From positions 1 to 24,912 of the forward strand of contig CAYVQT010000045.1 in the NCBI GenBank assembly GCA_964453665.1: 24,912 bases of DNA, in the 5' to 3' direction. Shown here piece after piece: positions 1 through 7,867 of the stretch. The notes beneath the pieces were generated by a model. The model ran no database searches, was not told the DNA's origin, and worked only from the letters and a program-made list of their open reading frames with translations. Position 1 is the first letter of the stretch; each line of letters begins with the position of its first letter. A program made the position numbers and the translations under genes. This DNA is from DAOUTY01 sp964453665 (lineage in GTDB: Bacteria; Chloroflexota; Dehalococcoidia; SZUA-161).

Positions 1-1
1 G

Positions 2-43
2 AAAACTTCATCCCTCGACCTTACGGTCGGGGATTTAAGTTTT
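2..43. repeat. hairpin at window edge, possible IS200/IS605-type end or terminator
   Basis: Two stacked helices are visible: AAAACTT (2-8) with AAGTTTT (37-43), and 13-20 with 25-32 (8 bp including one G-T pair), closed by the loop TTAC (21-24). Imperfect subterminal hairpins like this are typical of IS200/IS605-family ends, but they also occur as terminators. The sequence to the left is not available, so the choice stays open. No transposase is visible inside the window. Confidence 0.35.
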
Positions 44-236
44 GTACATTAAAAAGCCAGTAACCAATACTTAACGAAGTGACCCACTGGTAATACCTTA
101 CCCGCTCTTTCAAGATACACCTGAGTTAGTCCAGACAAGTCATCAAGTCATAACAAAATATGTATTCGATATGTAACGGCCACATAATAACAGGTGCCGT
201 AAGAACATGTAACAAAAAAAACCGTTCTGAACCGAA

Positions 237-285
237 TTGTAATAAACTTGTAAGCTTTTCGTAATTTTAGCTTCATATCTGTAAT
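237..285 (+). promoter_or_regulatory. PhoB-like box array and promoter of the 4-epimerase gene
   Basis: Three 7-mers at exactly 11-nt spacing are seen: TTGTAAT (237), TTGTAAG (248) and TCGTAAT (259). A fourth in-phase element, GCTTCAT, starts at 270, and CTGTAAT at 279 contains a -10-like TGTAAT (280-285). PhoB-family response regulators bind direct repeats with an 11-nt period, such as the CTGTCAT-type pho box of E. coli. The same layout recurs at 1391 and, on the other strand, at 20688. Identity of the regulator is inference. Confidence 0.6.
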
Positions 286-361
286 CCATACCTTAATCCC
301 ATGTAAATAAAATACCATCCATGATGAGGCTATATACATTACGCCGCAAAGGTATAATCCA

Positions 362-1315
362 GTGAATAAGATAGTCGTAACCGGTGGAGCTGGTTTCATA
401 GGATCCCATCTTGCGGAAGAGCTGGCCATAAAAGGACACCAGGTTAGCATCCTCGATGACCTTTCCACAGGAAAGATACAGAATATTAAACCGCTCCTCA
501 GGAAGGGTGTGACGGAGTTCATTGAGGGTAGCATCACCGACCTCTCCCTGCTTCAAAGAATCTTTAATGATGTTGACTACGTCTTTCACCAGGCTGCCAT
601 CCCCAGTGTTCCCCGAAGTGTTAAGAATCCACTACCTACCCATGAGGCCAATATAACCGGAACTTTGAATGTACTTCTGGCAGCCAGAGACAATGGGGTA
701 AAAAAGGTCATCTATGCGTCATCTTCCTCTGTCTATGGCCAAAACCCCACCCTCCCCAGAACGGAAGACATGCCACCCAACCCCCAATCACCTTATGCCG
801 TGACCAAGACTGCTGCTGAATATTATTGCCAGGTCTTTCACCGGATATACAGTCTCCCAACTGTCTGCTTGAGGTATTTTAATGTATACGGCCCAAGACA
901 AGACCCTCTCTCCCAGTACGCGGCGGTCATTCCCAGATTCACCACCAGGATTTCTCAAGGACAGCCTCCAATTATTTTCGGAGACGGGGAGCAGACGAGA
1001 GACTTTACCTTTATCAAAGATACGGTTGAAGCAAACATCCTGGCAGCCGAAAGCGACGCAACGGGTATCTTTAATGTAGGCAGAGGTGAGAGGGTTACCA
1101 TAAACCAACTGGCTGAGCTTACTGCCCGACTCATGGGGTCCAATATCGAACCGATACACGAAAAGCCAAGGCCCGGGGATGTAAGGCATAGCCTGGCGGA
1201 TGTCTCCCTGCTCAGAGCCTTTGGCTACAAGGCAAAGTACGATTTAGAAGAAGGTTTGAGAGAAACCATCGAGACCTTTCAACATGAAATGCAACCCGCT
1301 GTGCAGTCCCGTTAA
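362..1315 (+). CDS. UDP-sugar 4-epimerase (GalE/WbpP-like, extended SDR)
   Basis: A 317-aa NAD-dependent nucleotide-sugar epimerase. The Rossmann loop TGGAGFIGS (7-15), the serine run near 121-123 and the YxxxK pair (Tyr145, Lys149) are all present. The segment QAAIPSVPRSV (about 77-87) and YFNVYGPRQDP resemble UDP-GlcNAc/GalNAc 4-epimerases of the WbpP/TviC type more than classical GalE, so the substrate may be an N-acetylated UDP-hexose. No Asp-Glu dehydratase pair follows the catalytic serines, which favours epimerase over 4,6-dehydratase. The start is GTG with AAAGG 9 nt upstream. The gene appears to be its own unit: a PhoB-like array precedes it, a perfect palindrome covers its stop codon, and a new promoter array comes before gmhA. 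The family is certain; the exact sugar is not. Confidence 0.88.
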   Translation: MNKIVVTGGAGFIGSHLAEELAIKGHQVSILDDLSTGKIQNIKPLLRKGVTEFIEGSITDLSLLQRIFNDVDYVFHQAAIPSVPRSVKNPLPTHEANITGTLNVLLAARDNGVKKVIYASSSSVYGQNPTLPRTEDMPPNPQSPYAVTKTAAEYYCQVFHRIYSLPTVCLRYFNVYGPRQDPLSQYAAVIPRFTTRISQGQPPIIFGDGEQTRDFTFIKDTVEANILAAESDATGIFNVGRGERVTINQLAELTARLMGSNIEPIHEKPRPGDVRHSLADVSLLRAFGYKAKYDLEEGLRETIETFQHEMQPAVQSR

Positions 1316-1326
1316 CGGGACTGCAC
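1301..1326. terminator. perfect palindrome over the stop codon, possible terminator
   Basis: An 11-bp perfect stem (GTGCAGTCCCG at 1301-1311, complement at 1316-1326) closes on a TTAA loop that contains the epimerase stop codon. The stem is strong, but only a poor T-run follows (AAGGTTCTGTTTC), so intrinsic termination is plausible rather than clear. It separates the epimerase from the gmhA promoter and is symmetric, so it would fold in either transcript. Confidence 0.45.
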
Positions 1327-1390
1327 AAGGTTCTGTTTCGAACAACCATCCAGGGTTTTTCTACTCGTAAATCGTTTACACCGGGCACAA

Positions 1391-1439
1391 TTGTAATCTA
1401 TTTGTAATTTCTTTGTAATTTCCCCTTTACGCCCGTAAT
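1391..1439 (+). promoter_or_regulatory. PhoB-like box array and promoter of the heptose operon
   Basis: Three exact TTGTAAT 7-mers start at 1391, 1402 and 1413, an 11-nt period. CCTTTAC follows in phase at 1424, and CCGTAAT at 1433 gives a -10-like CGTAAT at 1434-1439. Offsets match the array at 237 exactly, and the sequence GTAATCCAT is shared just downstream (281 and 1435). It lies about 140 bp ahead of gmhA and most likely drives the operon that starts there. Regulator identity is inferred from the repeat geometry. Confidence 0.62.
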
Positions 1440-1576
1440 CCATTCTTAATCACCATTTCGTACAATCTAAACAGTCAAACACGTGCTCATTTCCCCCGGT
1501 GGCAAGGGTAATACCAAATGGATAACCAACAGTTTGCAACACTGGTGTAAAACTCACTTAACCTTATGAGTGTGTC

Positions 1577-2221
1577 ATGAACAGAGTCGGTTCTACTTAC
1601 CGTGACATCGCCAGGAGGCTTGAGGAAAGCGCCAATATCCAGAAAGCTCTCGCTAAAAGCAACGTCATTATCATAGCAGAAATAGCAGAATGTATCGTTA
1701 CCTCATACAAAGCAGGCGGTAAGGTAATCCTATTTGGAAATGGCGGCAGTGCAGCAGACGCTCAGCATCTGGCCTGTGAGTTAGTAGGAAAATTTGAACT
1801 AAAACGGCAACCGTTTCCGGCTATAGCACTTTCCTCCAATATCTCCATATTGACTGCGTTGGCTAACGATTATGGATATGAGGCCGTATTCAGCCGCCAG
1901 CTAGAAGCTTTAGTGAATGAAAGAGACGTAGTTATCGGAATCAGCACAAGCGGCAATTCGCCCAATGTGGTTAACGCACTGGAACTGGCAAGGAGAAAAG
2001 GGGCGCAAACAGTCGCACTAGCCGGTAACAACGGCGGCGAGATCGCCGGGGTAGCAGATCTGGTTTTAACAGTACCCTCCAGCAGCACACCCAGGATTCA
2101 AGAATCCCATATCACAATCGGACATATTATCTGCGAACTGGTGGAAAAAGAACTCGCGTATCCCGAAGCGGAAGAGGAACCAGCGGGTGTTGGCTGGTTT
2201 AGAACAAAGAGTCAGCCATGA
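1577..2221 (+). CDS. gmhA: phosphoheptose isomerase (sedoheptulose 7-phosphate isomerase)
   Basis: A 214-aa SIS-domain enzyme converting sedoheptulose 7-phosphate to D-glycero-D-manno-heptose 7-phosphate, the committed step to activated heptoses. The GNGGSAADAQH loop (54-64) and GISTSGNSPN (121-130) bind the sugar phosphate. Residues expected to bind zinc in E. coli GmhA (His61, Glu65, Gln172, His180) are matched by His64, Glu68, Gln175 and His183. The C-terminal tail after about residue 194 is a short acidic extension. The start ATG has only a weak ribosome site. Its stop overlaps the gmhB start (ATGA), so the two are translationally coupled. It is the first gene after the second PhoB-like array. 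Confidence 0.95.
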   Translation: MNRVGSTYRDIARRLEESANIQKALAKSNVIIIAEIAECIVTSYKAGGKVILFGNGGSAADAQHLACELVGKFELKRQPFPAIALSSNISILTALANDYGYEAVFSRQLEALVNERDVVIGISTSGNSPNVVNALELARRKGAQTVALAGNNGGEIAGVADLVLTVPSSSTPRIQESHITIGHIICELVEKELAYPEAEEEPAGVGWFRTKSQP

Positions 2222-2772
2222 ACAAAGCCGTCTTCCTCGATCGAGACGGTGTCATCGTAGAGGATATAGGTTATCTTGGCAAACACAGCGATATTAGGTT
2301 TTTACCTAAAGTCGGCAAAGCTGTCAAACTGCTAAACAAGAGCGGGTTTAAGGTTATCGTAGTAACAAACCAATCCGGTGTCGCCAGAGGATACTTCACC
2401 GAGCAGACAGTTAGAGGAATAAACAAACATATTCAGGAATCGCTGGCTGAACAGGGGGCATTTATAGACAGAATGTATTATTGTCCTCACCATTTGGAAG
2501 GAACTCTGGAGGAATATAGAAGGGATTGCCACTGTCGCAAACCCAACCCGGGAATGATCGAAGCGGCTGTTCGTGACTTCGGTATCGATGCCGGCAAATC
2601 TTTCCTTATCGGCGATAAAATCAGCGACATAGAAGCCGGGCATAGAGCAGGATGTAAGACCATCCTCCTCCAAGGTCGAGGCGCTCCAAAGCGGGATGAG
2701 GAAACAGCATCGACATCAAACCTTGTTGCCGAAGACCTTTATGAAGCAGCTAAACGGCTAATAAAATTATGA
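2218..2772 (+). CDS. gmhB: D-glycero-D-manno-heptose 1,7-bisphosphate 7-phosphatase
   Basis: A 184-aa HAD-superfamily phosphatase, the usual length for GmhB. The nucleophile motif DRDG places Asp8 and Asp10, motif II is TNQSG (50-54), Lys108 lies in CRKPNPG, and motif IV is GDKISD with Asp133 and Asp137. The family's zinc site is complete: Cys89, His91, Cys104 and Cys106. It removes the C7 phosphate from the bisphosphate made by the heptose kinase (HddA, at 4784), leaving heptose 1-phosphate for nucleotide activation. It overlaps gmhA by 4 nt. After its stop there are 134 bp without a recognisable signal before the next gene. Confidence 0.95.
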   Translation: MNKAVFLDRDGVIVEDIGYLGKHSDIRFLPKVGKAVKLLNKSGFKVIVVTNQSGVARGYFTEQTVRGINKHIQESLAEQGAFIDRMYYCPHHLEGTLEEYRRDCHCRKPNPGMIEAAVRDFGIDAGKSFLIGDKISDIEAGHRAGCKTILLQGRGAPKRDEETASTSNLVAEDLYEAAKRLIKL

Positions 2773-2906
2773 ACCCCGGCGGTTAAAGCGAAAGTGACAA
2801 AGAGACTCTCGAAAGTGGTCAAACCTAAAACAGTTGACACTAACGTCTCAGTTGCGGAAAAGGTCTTTGTATGTTCAAAACAGTCTATACGACGGGAGGT
2901 AAGCCC

Positions 2907-3845
2907 GTGAAAAAAGGCGAAAAGGTCTTTATCACCAATCACGAAGATATGATAGGTTCGGCGATTTTACGTCGTCTAAATAAAGGCGGCTTTGCGAACC
3001 TGGTTACCAGAACATCCTCCGACCTGGATTTAACCGACTACGACAAAGTCCTAGACTTTTTCGCGGATGAAAAGCCGGATTACGTTTTCCTGACCACTAC
3101 AAAAGCGGGTGGCATAATCGCAACCAGAAAGTATCCCGCTGAATTCATCTATGACAACCTGCAGGGCCAGTGTAATGTTATACATGCCGCCTGGAAGTCT
3201 GGAGTTAAAAAGTTGCTGTTCCTGGGTAGCTCCTGCATCTACCCTAGAGAGTGCGCTCAGCCCATGAAAGAGGAGTATATACTTACCGGCAAACTGGAGC
3301 AGACCTGCGAATCCTATTCAATCGCCAAGATCGCGGGTATAAAGATGTGTCAATCATACAACTACCAATATGGAACAGACTTTATCTCTGTAGTGCCCGG
3401 GGATAATTATGGGCCCAATGATGATTTTAATCCGGAAACGGCTCACGTCCTTCCCGCACTGATAAGTAAATTTCACAAAGCTAATATCCGTAATGAGGAG
3501 AAGGTGATTGTTCTGGGCACTGGCTCCCCCAGACGCGAGTGCCTTCATGTTGACGACCTGGCAGATGCATGTCTGTTTCTAATGGATAACTATTACGATT
3601 CTCAGATAATTAACATCGGTTGTGGCAAAGACATATCGATTAGAGAACTGGCTTTTCTAATAAGAGATATAGTCGGCTTTAAAGGAGATATAGCCTTCGA
3701 CGAATCAATGCCCGACGGCACTCCGCGTAAAATTTTGGATATAAGCAGAATAAAAATGATTGGCTGGGAACCAAAGATTAGTTTCGAAGAGGGACTTAGA
3801 CAGACCTATGCATGGTATAAAGAGCAAGTCGAGGTGCTAAATTGA
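2907..3845 (+). CDS. GDP-fucose-synthase-like SDR, probably an epimerase with degenerate NAD(P) loop
   Basis: I choose the GTG at 2907 (312 aa) because GGGAGGT lies 6 nt before it; an ATG at 2871 would add 12 residues outside the fold. With this start the E. coli GDP-L-fucose synthase residues line up within one position: Ser108, Cys110, Tyr137, Lys141 and His180 (E. coli 107, 109, 136, 140, 179). Cys and His are the acid/base pair for C3/C5 epimerisation. The cofactor loop, normally GHRGMVG, reads NHEDMIG (11-17), losing two of three glycines. This suggests weak or absent NADPH use, with epimerisation retained. The context is modification of an activated heptose; related enzymes modify GDP-heptose in Campylobacter and Yersinia. 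A paralogue at 7868 has the opposite defects. It overlaps the next gene by 4 nt. Family sure, reaction inferred. Confidence 0.85.
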   Translation: MKKGEKVFITNHEDMIGSAILRRLNKGGFANLVTRTSSDLDLTDYDKVLDFFADEKPDYVFLTTTKAGGIIATRKYPAEFIYDNLQGQCNVIHAAWKSGVKKLLFLGSSCIYPRECAQPMKEEYILTGKLEQTCESYSIAKIAGIKMCQSYNYQYGTDFISVVPGDNYGPNDDFNPETAHVLPALISKFHKANIRNEEKVIVLGTGSPRRECLHVDDLADACLFLMDNYYDSQIINIGCGKDISIRELAFLIRDIVGFKGDIAFDESMPDGTPRKILDISRIKMIGWEPKISFEEGLRQTYAWYKEQVEVLN

Positions 3846-4774
3846 GAATATTAGTTACCGGTGCTGCAGGCTATATAGGTTCCGTGCTGGTCCCGCAATT
3901 GCTGAGTCAGGGCCATCAAGTGATCGCCATCGACAATTTCAGATACAACCAGACGCCCCTGCTGGACTACTGCTATAACGAGAATCTGGAAGTCCTTCGT
4001 GGGGATGCCCGCGACAAAGCATTGATATCAAGATGCCTCAGGAAAGTTGATGCAATATTTCCCCTGGCCTGCCTCACGGGAGCGCCCCTCTGCATGAAGG
4101 ATCCATTTGAGGCCCAAACCGTCAATTTCGACGCAATCAAGATGATACTGGCTCTGCGCAGCAAAGAGCAGCCAATAATCTTCCCTACAACGAACAGCGG
4201 GTATGGAATTGGGCAACCTGGAACTTACTGTACAGAAGAAACCCCTCTGAATCCCATTTCACTCTATGGCCGGTTAAAAGTAGAAATCGAAAAGGTTCTT
4301 CTGGGCTCGGGTAATTGTATTACCCTCCGACTCGCTACAGCATTCGGGGTCAGCCCCCGTATGCGCCTGGACCTCCTGGTAAACGATTTTACCTACCGTG
4401 CTGTAACTGATCGCTTTGTAATACTTTTCCAGCCTCATTTTAAGAGAAACTATATCCACGTTCGCGACGTAGCTAAAGCATTTATCCACTGCCTTAGTAA
4501 CTTTGAAACCATGAAAAATGAGCCATATAACGTCGGCCTGAGTGACACAAATATCAGCAAATGGGAGCTATGCGAGGAGATTAAGAAACAGGTGCCGGAT
4601 TTCTGCTTCCTGGAAGCAGCGGTCGGCGAGGACCCTGATAAAAGAGACTACATCGTGAGTAATTCGAAGATCGAGGGCACGGGATTTAAACCGGATATAT
4701 CACTTCACGATGGTATCACAGAACTGATAAAAGGATATCAGATCGTTAAAAGGAATCAATTCTCCAATATCTAG
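3842..4774 (+). CDS. extended SDR nucleotide-sugar epimerase/dehydratase family protein
   Basis: A 310-aa Rossmann enzyme with an intact TGAAGYIGS loop (6-14) and catalytic YxxxK (Tyr142, Lys146) plus TTNSGYG (116-122) at the Ser/Thr position. The Asp-Glu pair expected of nucleotide-sugar 4,6-dehydratases is not present, so epimerase or reductase activity is more likely, though the motif RLATAFGVSPRMRLDLLVNDF (about 159-179) marks a subfamily I cannot assign to a substrate. The start is TTG with GAGGTG 5 nt upstream and overlaps the preceding stop by 4 nt, so it is translationally coupled to the fucose-synthase-like gene. hddA begins 9 bp after its stop. Probably acts on the same nucleotide-activated heptose. 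Confidence 0.8.
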   Translation: MRILVTGAAGYIGSVLVPQLLSQGHQVIAIDNFRYNQTPLLDYCYNENLEVLRGDARDKALISRCLRKVDAIFPLACLTGAPLCMKDPFEAQTVNFDAIKMILALRSKEQPIIFPTTNSGYGIGQPGTYCTEETPLNPISLYGRLKVEIEKVLLGSGNCITLRLATAFGVSPRMRLDLLVNDFTYRAVTDRFVILFQPHFKRNYIHVRDVAKAFIHCLSNFETMKNEPYNVGLSDTNISKWELCEEIKKQVPDFCFLEAAVGEDPDKRDYIVSNSKIEGTGFKPDISLHDGITELIKGYQIVKRNQFSNI

Positions 4775-4783
4775 AAAAGCAAG

Positions 4784-5776
4784 ATGATTATCAGCAGGAC
4801 TCCTTTCCGCGTCTCATTCTTCGGCGGCGGGACAGACTACCCGGTCTGGTATAAGGAAAACGGTGGAGCCGTCCTGGGTGCTACCATGAACAAGTACTGC
4901 TATATTACCTGCCGCTACCTGCCTCCTTTCTTTGAACATAAACATCGGGTTGTCTGGTCTCATACAGAGCACGTACAGGATATCGATGAGATTCGACACC
5001 CCTCCGTAAGAGAGACCCTGAGGTTTATGAACATCGCCGACGGAGTGGAGATTCACCATGATGGTGATTTGCCCGCCAGGGGAGGACTGGGATCGAGTTC
5101 GGCGTTTACAGTTGGTCTCCTCCATGCACTTCACGCCCTTAAAGGCGTTATGCCCAGTAAAATGCAGTTAGCCCGCGATGCCATCCATATCGAGCAGGAG
5201 ATGATTAAAGAGAATGTAGGATCACAGGACCAAATTCTCACAGCCTTCGGTGGCCTTAACCGAATAGACATCAGTGGTGAGCACGACATCAAGGTTCGAC
5301 CTATCACCCTGAATCGTGAAAAACTCGAAATGCTTCAAGCTCACCTGATGTTGTTCTACACGGGATTCTCAAGGACAGCTTCTGACATCGCTGCAGAACA
5401 AATCAAGGAGACTACCCATAAGAAGCGAGAACTGAATGAAATGTACAATATGGTAGATGAAGCCATGAATATCCTCAATGGAGACGATATACTGCAATTC
5501 GGCAAATTGCTGCATGAGAGCTGGCAGCTCAAACGCAGTTTAACCAGCAAAATATCCACGCCCTACATCGATTATCTGTATGAGGCCGCCATTCGTACCG
5601 GTGCCGTAGGTGGCAAGATTCTGGGTGCTGGAGGCGCTGGTTTCGCTCTATTCTTTATCAAACCGGAGCTCCAAAATAAAGTAAAGGAAAGCCTTCACGG
5701 GCTTCTACATGTTCCCTTCCAATTTGAAAATTCGGGGAGTCAAATTATCTTCTATGAACCCAACGGGATTATATAG
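4784..5776 (+). CDS. hddA: D-glycero-alpha-D-manno-heptose 7-phosphate kinase (GHMP family)
   Basis: A 330-aa GHMP kinase of the usual HddA length. The N-terminal RTPFRVSFFGGGTDYP (5-20), the phosphate loop GGLGSSSAF (100-108) and the C-terminal GGKILGAGGAGF (276-287) are all in place. The enzyme phosphorylates heptose 7-phosphate at C1 to the alpha-1,7-bisphosphate, the substrate of GmhB, in the GDP-activated (alpha) branch rather than the ADP-heptose (beta) branch used for LPS core. Presence of gmhA and gmhB in the same operon supports this over fucose or galactose kinase. The expected guanylyltransferase partner HddC is not in the window. The ribosome site is weak. After its stop are 121 bp before the transketolase pair. 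Confidence 0.92.
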   Translation: MIISRTPFRVSFFGGGTDYPVWYKENGGAVLGATMNKYCYITCRYLPPFFEHKHRVVWSHTEHVQDIDEIRHPSVRETLRFMNIADGVEIHHDGDLPARGGLGSSSAFTVGLLHALHALKGVMPSKMQLARDAIHIEQEMIKENVGSQDQILTAFGGLNRIDISGEHDIKVRPITLNREKLEMLQAHLMLFYTGFSRTASDIAAEQIKETTHKKRELNEMYNMVDEAMNILNGDDILQFGKLLHESWQLKRSLTSKISTPYIDYLYEAAIRTGAVGGKILGAGGAGFALFFIKPELQNKVKESLHGLLHVPFQFENSGSQIIFYEPNGII

Positions 5777-5897
5777 CCGATGCAACTATCCGTTTTGACC
5801 GAGAAATCGTCGACAGTAATAATCGAACCCTGTCTTTTTCTAGTATATGCAGAGAGAACTAAGTTACTCTGACAGTTCGTAAAATGGAAGAGAGCTC

Positions 5898-6740
5898 ATG
5901 TGTGAGGAAACAATACCTGAACTGAAGCAGAAGGCAAACTGGGTCCGTAAACAGGTTCTGGAAATGTGTGTCGGCGCAGGCTGCGGGCATATCGTCTCGT
6001 CGTTTTCAGCAACAGACATTCTCGTCGCCCTTTACTACGGAGGTTTTTTCCGATTTAACCCGACCGACCCGAACTGGGACGAACGCGACAGATTCATAAT
6101 GAGTAAAGGGCACGGAGCCATAGCCCTGTACCCGATACTGGCAGACCTGGGTTTCTTCTCCAAAGATGAATTTTCAGGATTCTGCCAGGGCAACGGTATG
6201 CTCGGAACTCACCCGGATAACAACGTTCCCGGTATAGAGGTAATTTCAGGGTCTCTAGGGCACGGATTGGGTATAGCTACAGGACTGGCGCTGCGCGCAA
6301 AAATGGACGGCATCGGTTACTCCACCGTCGCTCTGCTTGGTGATGGCGAATGCTATGAAGGGGCAGTATGGGAAGCGGCCATGTTCGCCGGTCACCATCA
6401 ACTTAATAATCTGACAGGCATTATCGACCGTAACAGACTTTCTGTAACCGATTTCACAGAGAATTCCCTTCGTCTGAACCCCCTCGCTAATAAATGGGAG
6501 TCGTTCGGCTGGCACACGATAGCTGTTGACGGGCATTCTTTCGAACAGCTTCTTCTGGCTTTTAACAACCTTCGTTCCCCCGTTTCCACGAAGCCTTTAA
6601 TGATCATTGCCAATACAGTCAAAGGCCAGGGAGTATCCTTCATGCAAGACAAGCCAATCTGGCATGTCACGGTTCCAAACGGAGAACAGCTTGAAATGGC
6701 ACGGAAAGAGCTGGGGTCGATTGAGAATTTAACTACTTAA
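5898..6740 (+). CDS. transketolase, N-terminal (TPP-binding) subunit
   Basis: A 280-aa split transketolase subunit. SKGHGA (69-74), GHGLG (121-125) and the thiamine-diphosphate motif beginning GDGE (148-151) and ending DRN (177-179) are clear, as is VKGQGVSF (241-248). The second half is encoded 4 bp downstream, so the two make an alpha/beta enzyme. Transketolase makes sedoheptulose 7-phosphate, the GmhA substrate, so a local copy may feed the heptose branch. Alternatively, TPP-dependent two-carbon transfer can build branched-chain sugars. GGAAGAGAG lies just ahead of the ATG. Assignment to transketolase is secure; its donor and acceptor are not visible. Confidence 0.92.
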   Translation: MCEETIPELKQKANWVRKQVLEMCVGAGCGHIVSSFSATDILVALYYGGFFRFNPTDPNWDERDRFIMSKGHGAIALYPILADLGFFSKDEFSGFCQGNGMLGTHPDNNVPGIEVISGSLGHGLGIATGLALRAKMDGIGYSTVALLGDGECYEGAVWEAAMFAGHHQLNNLTGIIDRNRLSVTDFTENSLRLNPLANKWESFGWHTIAVDGHSFEQLLLAFNNLRSPVSTKPLMIIANTVKGQGVSFMQDKPIWHVTVPNGEQLEMARKELGSIENLTT

Positions 6741-6744
6741 ACAG

Positions 6745-7785
6745 ATGGTTGTTGAAATGCAAATATCTAATATCGTTATGAGAGACGCATTTTTTGAGGA
6801 ACTTTATAGAATCGCTTCGCAAGACAGACGGGTCGTATTATTAACCGACGACTTTGGTGCCCCCAGTCTTGATAAGTTCAGGAGAGACTTCAACAACCAG
6901 TACATCAATATGGGGATCGCGGAGCAGAATATGGTGACCGTGGCAGCTGGCCTGGCTCTGGGAGGCAAGATTGTTTACACATACGCAATTGCACCATTTA
7001 TTACCATGCGCTGTTACGAACAGACAAAGCTTGATTTGTGCTGCATGAATCTTCCGGTGACAGCTATAGGAGTAGGGGCAGGGTTTGCCTACGGGAGTGA
7101 TGGGCCTACGCATCAAGCCACAGAGGATATCGCCATCATGCGCGCTCTCCCCGGAATGACTATTCTAAGCCCCTCCGACGTTGTGATGACTGCGTCATTC
7201 GCAGAAATGAGTTATAAGAGTCCGGGGCCAAAATACATTCGATTGGATCGAGCTAAGCTGCCACTAATTTACGGCGACCGGCATAACGAATTCGAAGACG
7301 GTTTGACCAGCCTCAAGTCCGGTCGTGATCTGACCATCATCACCACCGGCATAATGGTACACCGATCTTTAGAGGTAACCGACGAACTCGCCAGGCATTC
7401 GGTTGATGCAGGGATCGTTGATCTATACAGATTGAAGCCAGTCAACCAAGAACTGCTCCTGCAAATCGTCGAACAATCAAAACGCGTAGCAACCGTGGAA
7501 GAGCATTCAATTAACGGTGGAATCGGAAGTATCGTTGCCGAAATTTTCGCCGATAATAATATAACTGTGCCGTTAAAGCGAATCGCTATTCCGGATCGGT
7601 CTTATATAAATTACGGAGGCAGAAATTACTTACATGCTTCTTGTGGCCTGGATGTAAACAGCATTGCCAACACACTTCTGGAATGGACCAAGAAAGATGA
7701 TACTAGAATTACATCAAAGAAACGCTATTTCTTGCGTGCGCGATATCCTGTCACGGAAAAATATGCCGCCCGGACAGATTCTTGA
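6745..7785 (+). CDS. transketolase, C-terminal subunit
   Basis: A 346-aa partner of the preceding gene carrying the pyrimidine-binding and C-terminal domains. The TPP-activating glutamate is in MGIAEQNM (Glu60), and SDGPTHQATEDIA (118-130) is the usual active-site histidine segment. About 25 residues after the C-terminal domain (ending near DTRITSKKRYFLRARYPV) form a basic tail longer than common stand-alone subunits have. An in-frame ATG at residue 5 is an alternative start, and neither has a strong ribosome site, which suggests coupling to the upstream subunit. See the N-terminal subunit for its role. Confidence 0.92.
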   Translation: MVVEMQISNIVMRDAFFEELYRIASQDRRVVLLTDDFGAPSLDKFRRDFNNQYINMGIAEQNMVTVAAGLALGGKIVYTYAIAPFITMRCYEQTKLDLCCMNLPVTAIGVGAGFAYGSDGPTHQATEDIAIMRALPGMTILSPSDVVMTASFAEMSYKSPGPKYIRLDRAKLPLIYGDRHNEFEDGLTSLKSGRDLTIITTGIMVHRSLEVTDELARHSVDAGIVDLYRLKPVNQELLLQIVEQSKRVATVEEHSINGGIGSIVAEIFADNNITVPLKRIAIPDRSYINYGGRNYLHASCGLDVNSIANTLLEWTKKDDTRITSKKRYFLRARYPVTEKYAARTDS

Positions 7786-7867
7786 AAGAACTTTATAAAA
7801 TATCTTCTCAACCAGGGCGATACTAATACAGTGCAAATGCAAACAATCTAACCCCGGGGAGGATTAG

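Larger units (their letters stand above)
1..361. other. gene-free left flank
   Basis: I see no convincing gene here; the open frames on the minus strand are shadows running into the epimerase gene. The stretch holds a strong hairpin at its left edge (2-43), then unassigned AT-rich sequence, then a PhoB-like repeat array (237-265) that is the likely promoter of the downstream epimerase. A looser run with the same 11-nt period (ATGTATT at 160, ATGTAAC at 171, ACATAAT at 182) lies upstream of it and may be a weaker part of the regulatory region. Confidence 0.6.

Noticed and set aside
353..358. TATAAT hexamer just ahead of the first gene
   Set aside because: It ends 3 bp before the GTG start, which would leave almost no leader, and no -35 is found 17 bp upstream. 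The repeat array at 237 gives a better promoter.
148..537. 129-residue open frame on the minus strand
   Set aside because: It runs antisense into the 4-epimerase gene and its translation is low-complexity with no family resemblance; it also covers the promoter array.
2871..2906. Longer start (ATG 2871) for the fucose-synthase-like gene
   Set aside because: The GTG at 2907 has a perfect GGGAGGT at correct spacing and places catalytic residues at the family's usual numbers; the extra 12 residues encode the ribosome site itself.
362..4774. Assigning one of the SDR enzymes as the GDP-heptose 4,6-dehydratase
   Set aside because: Neither the 362 nor the 3842 protein has the Asp-Glu pair after the catalytic Ser/Thr that such dehydratases need.
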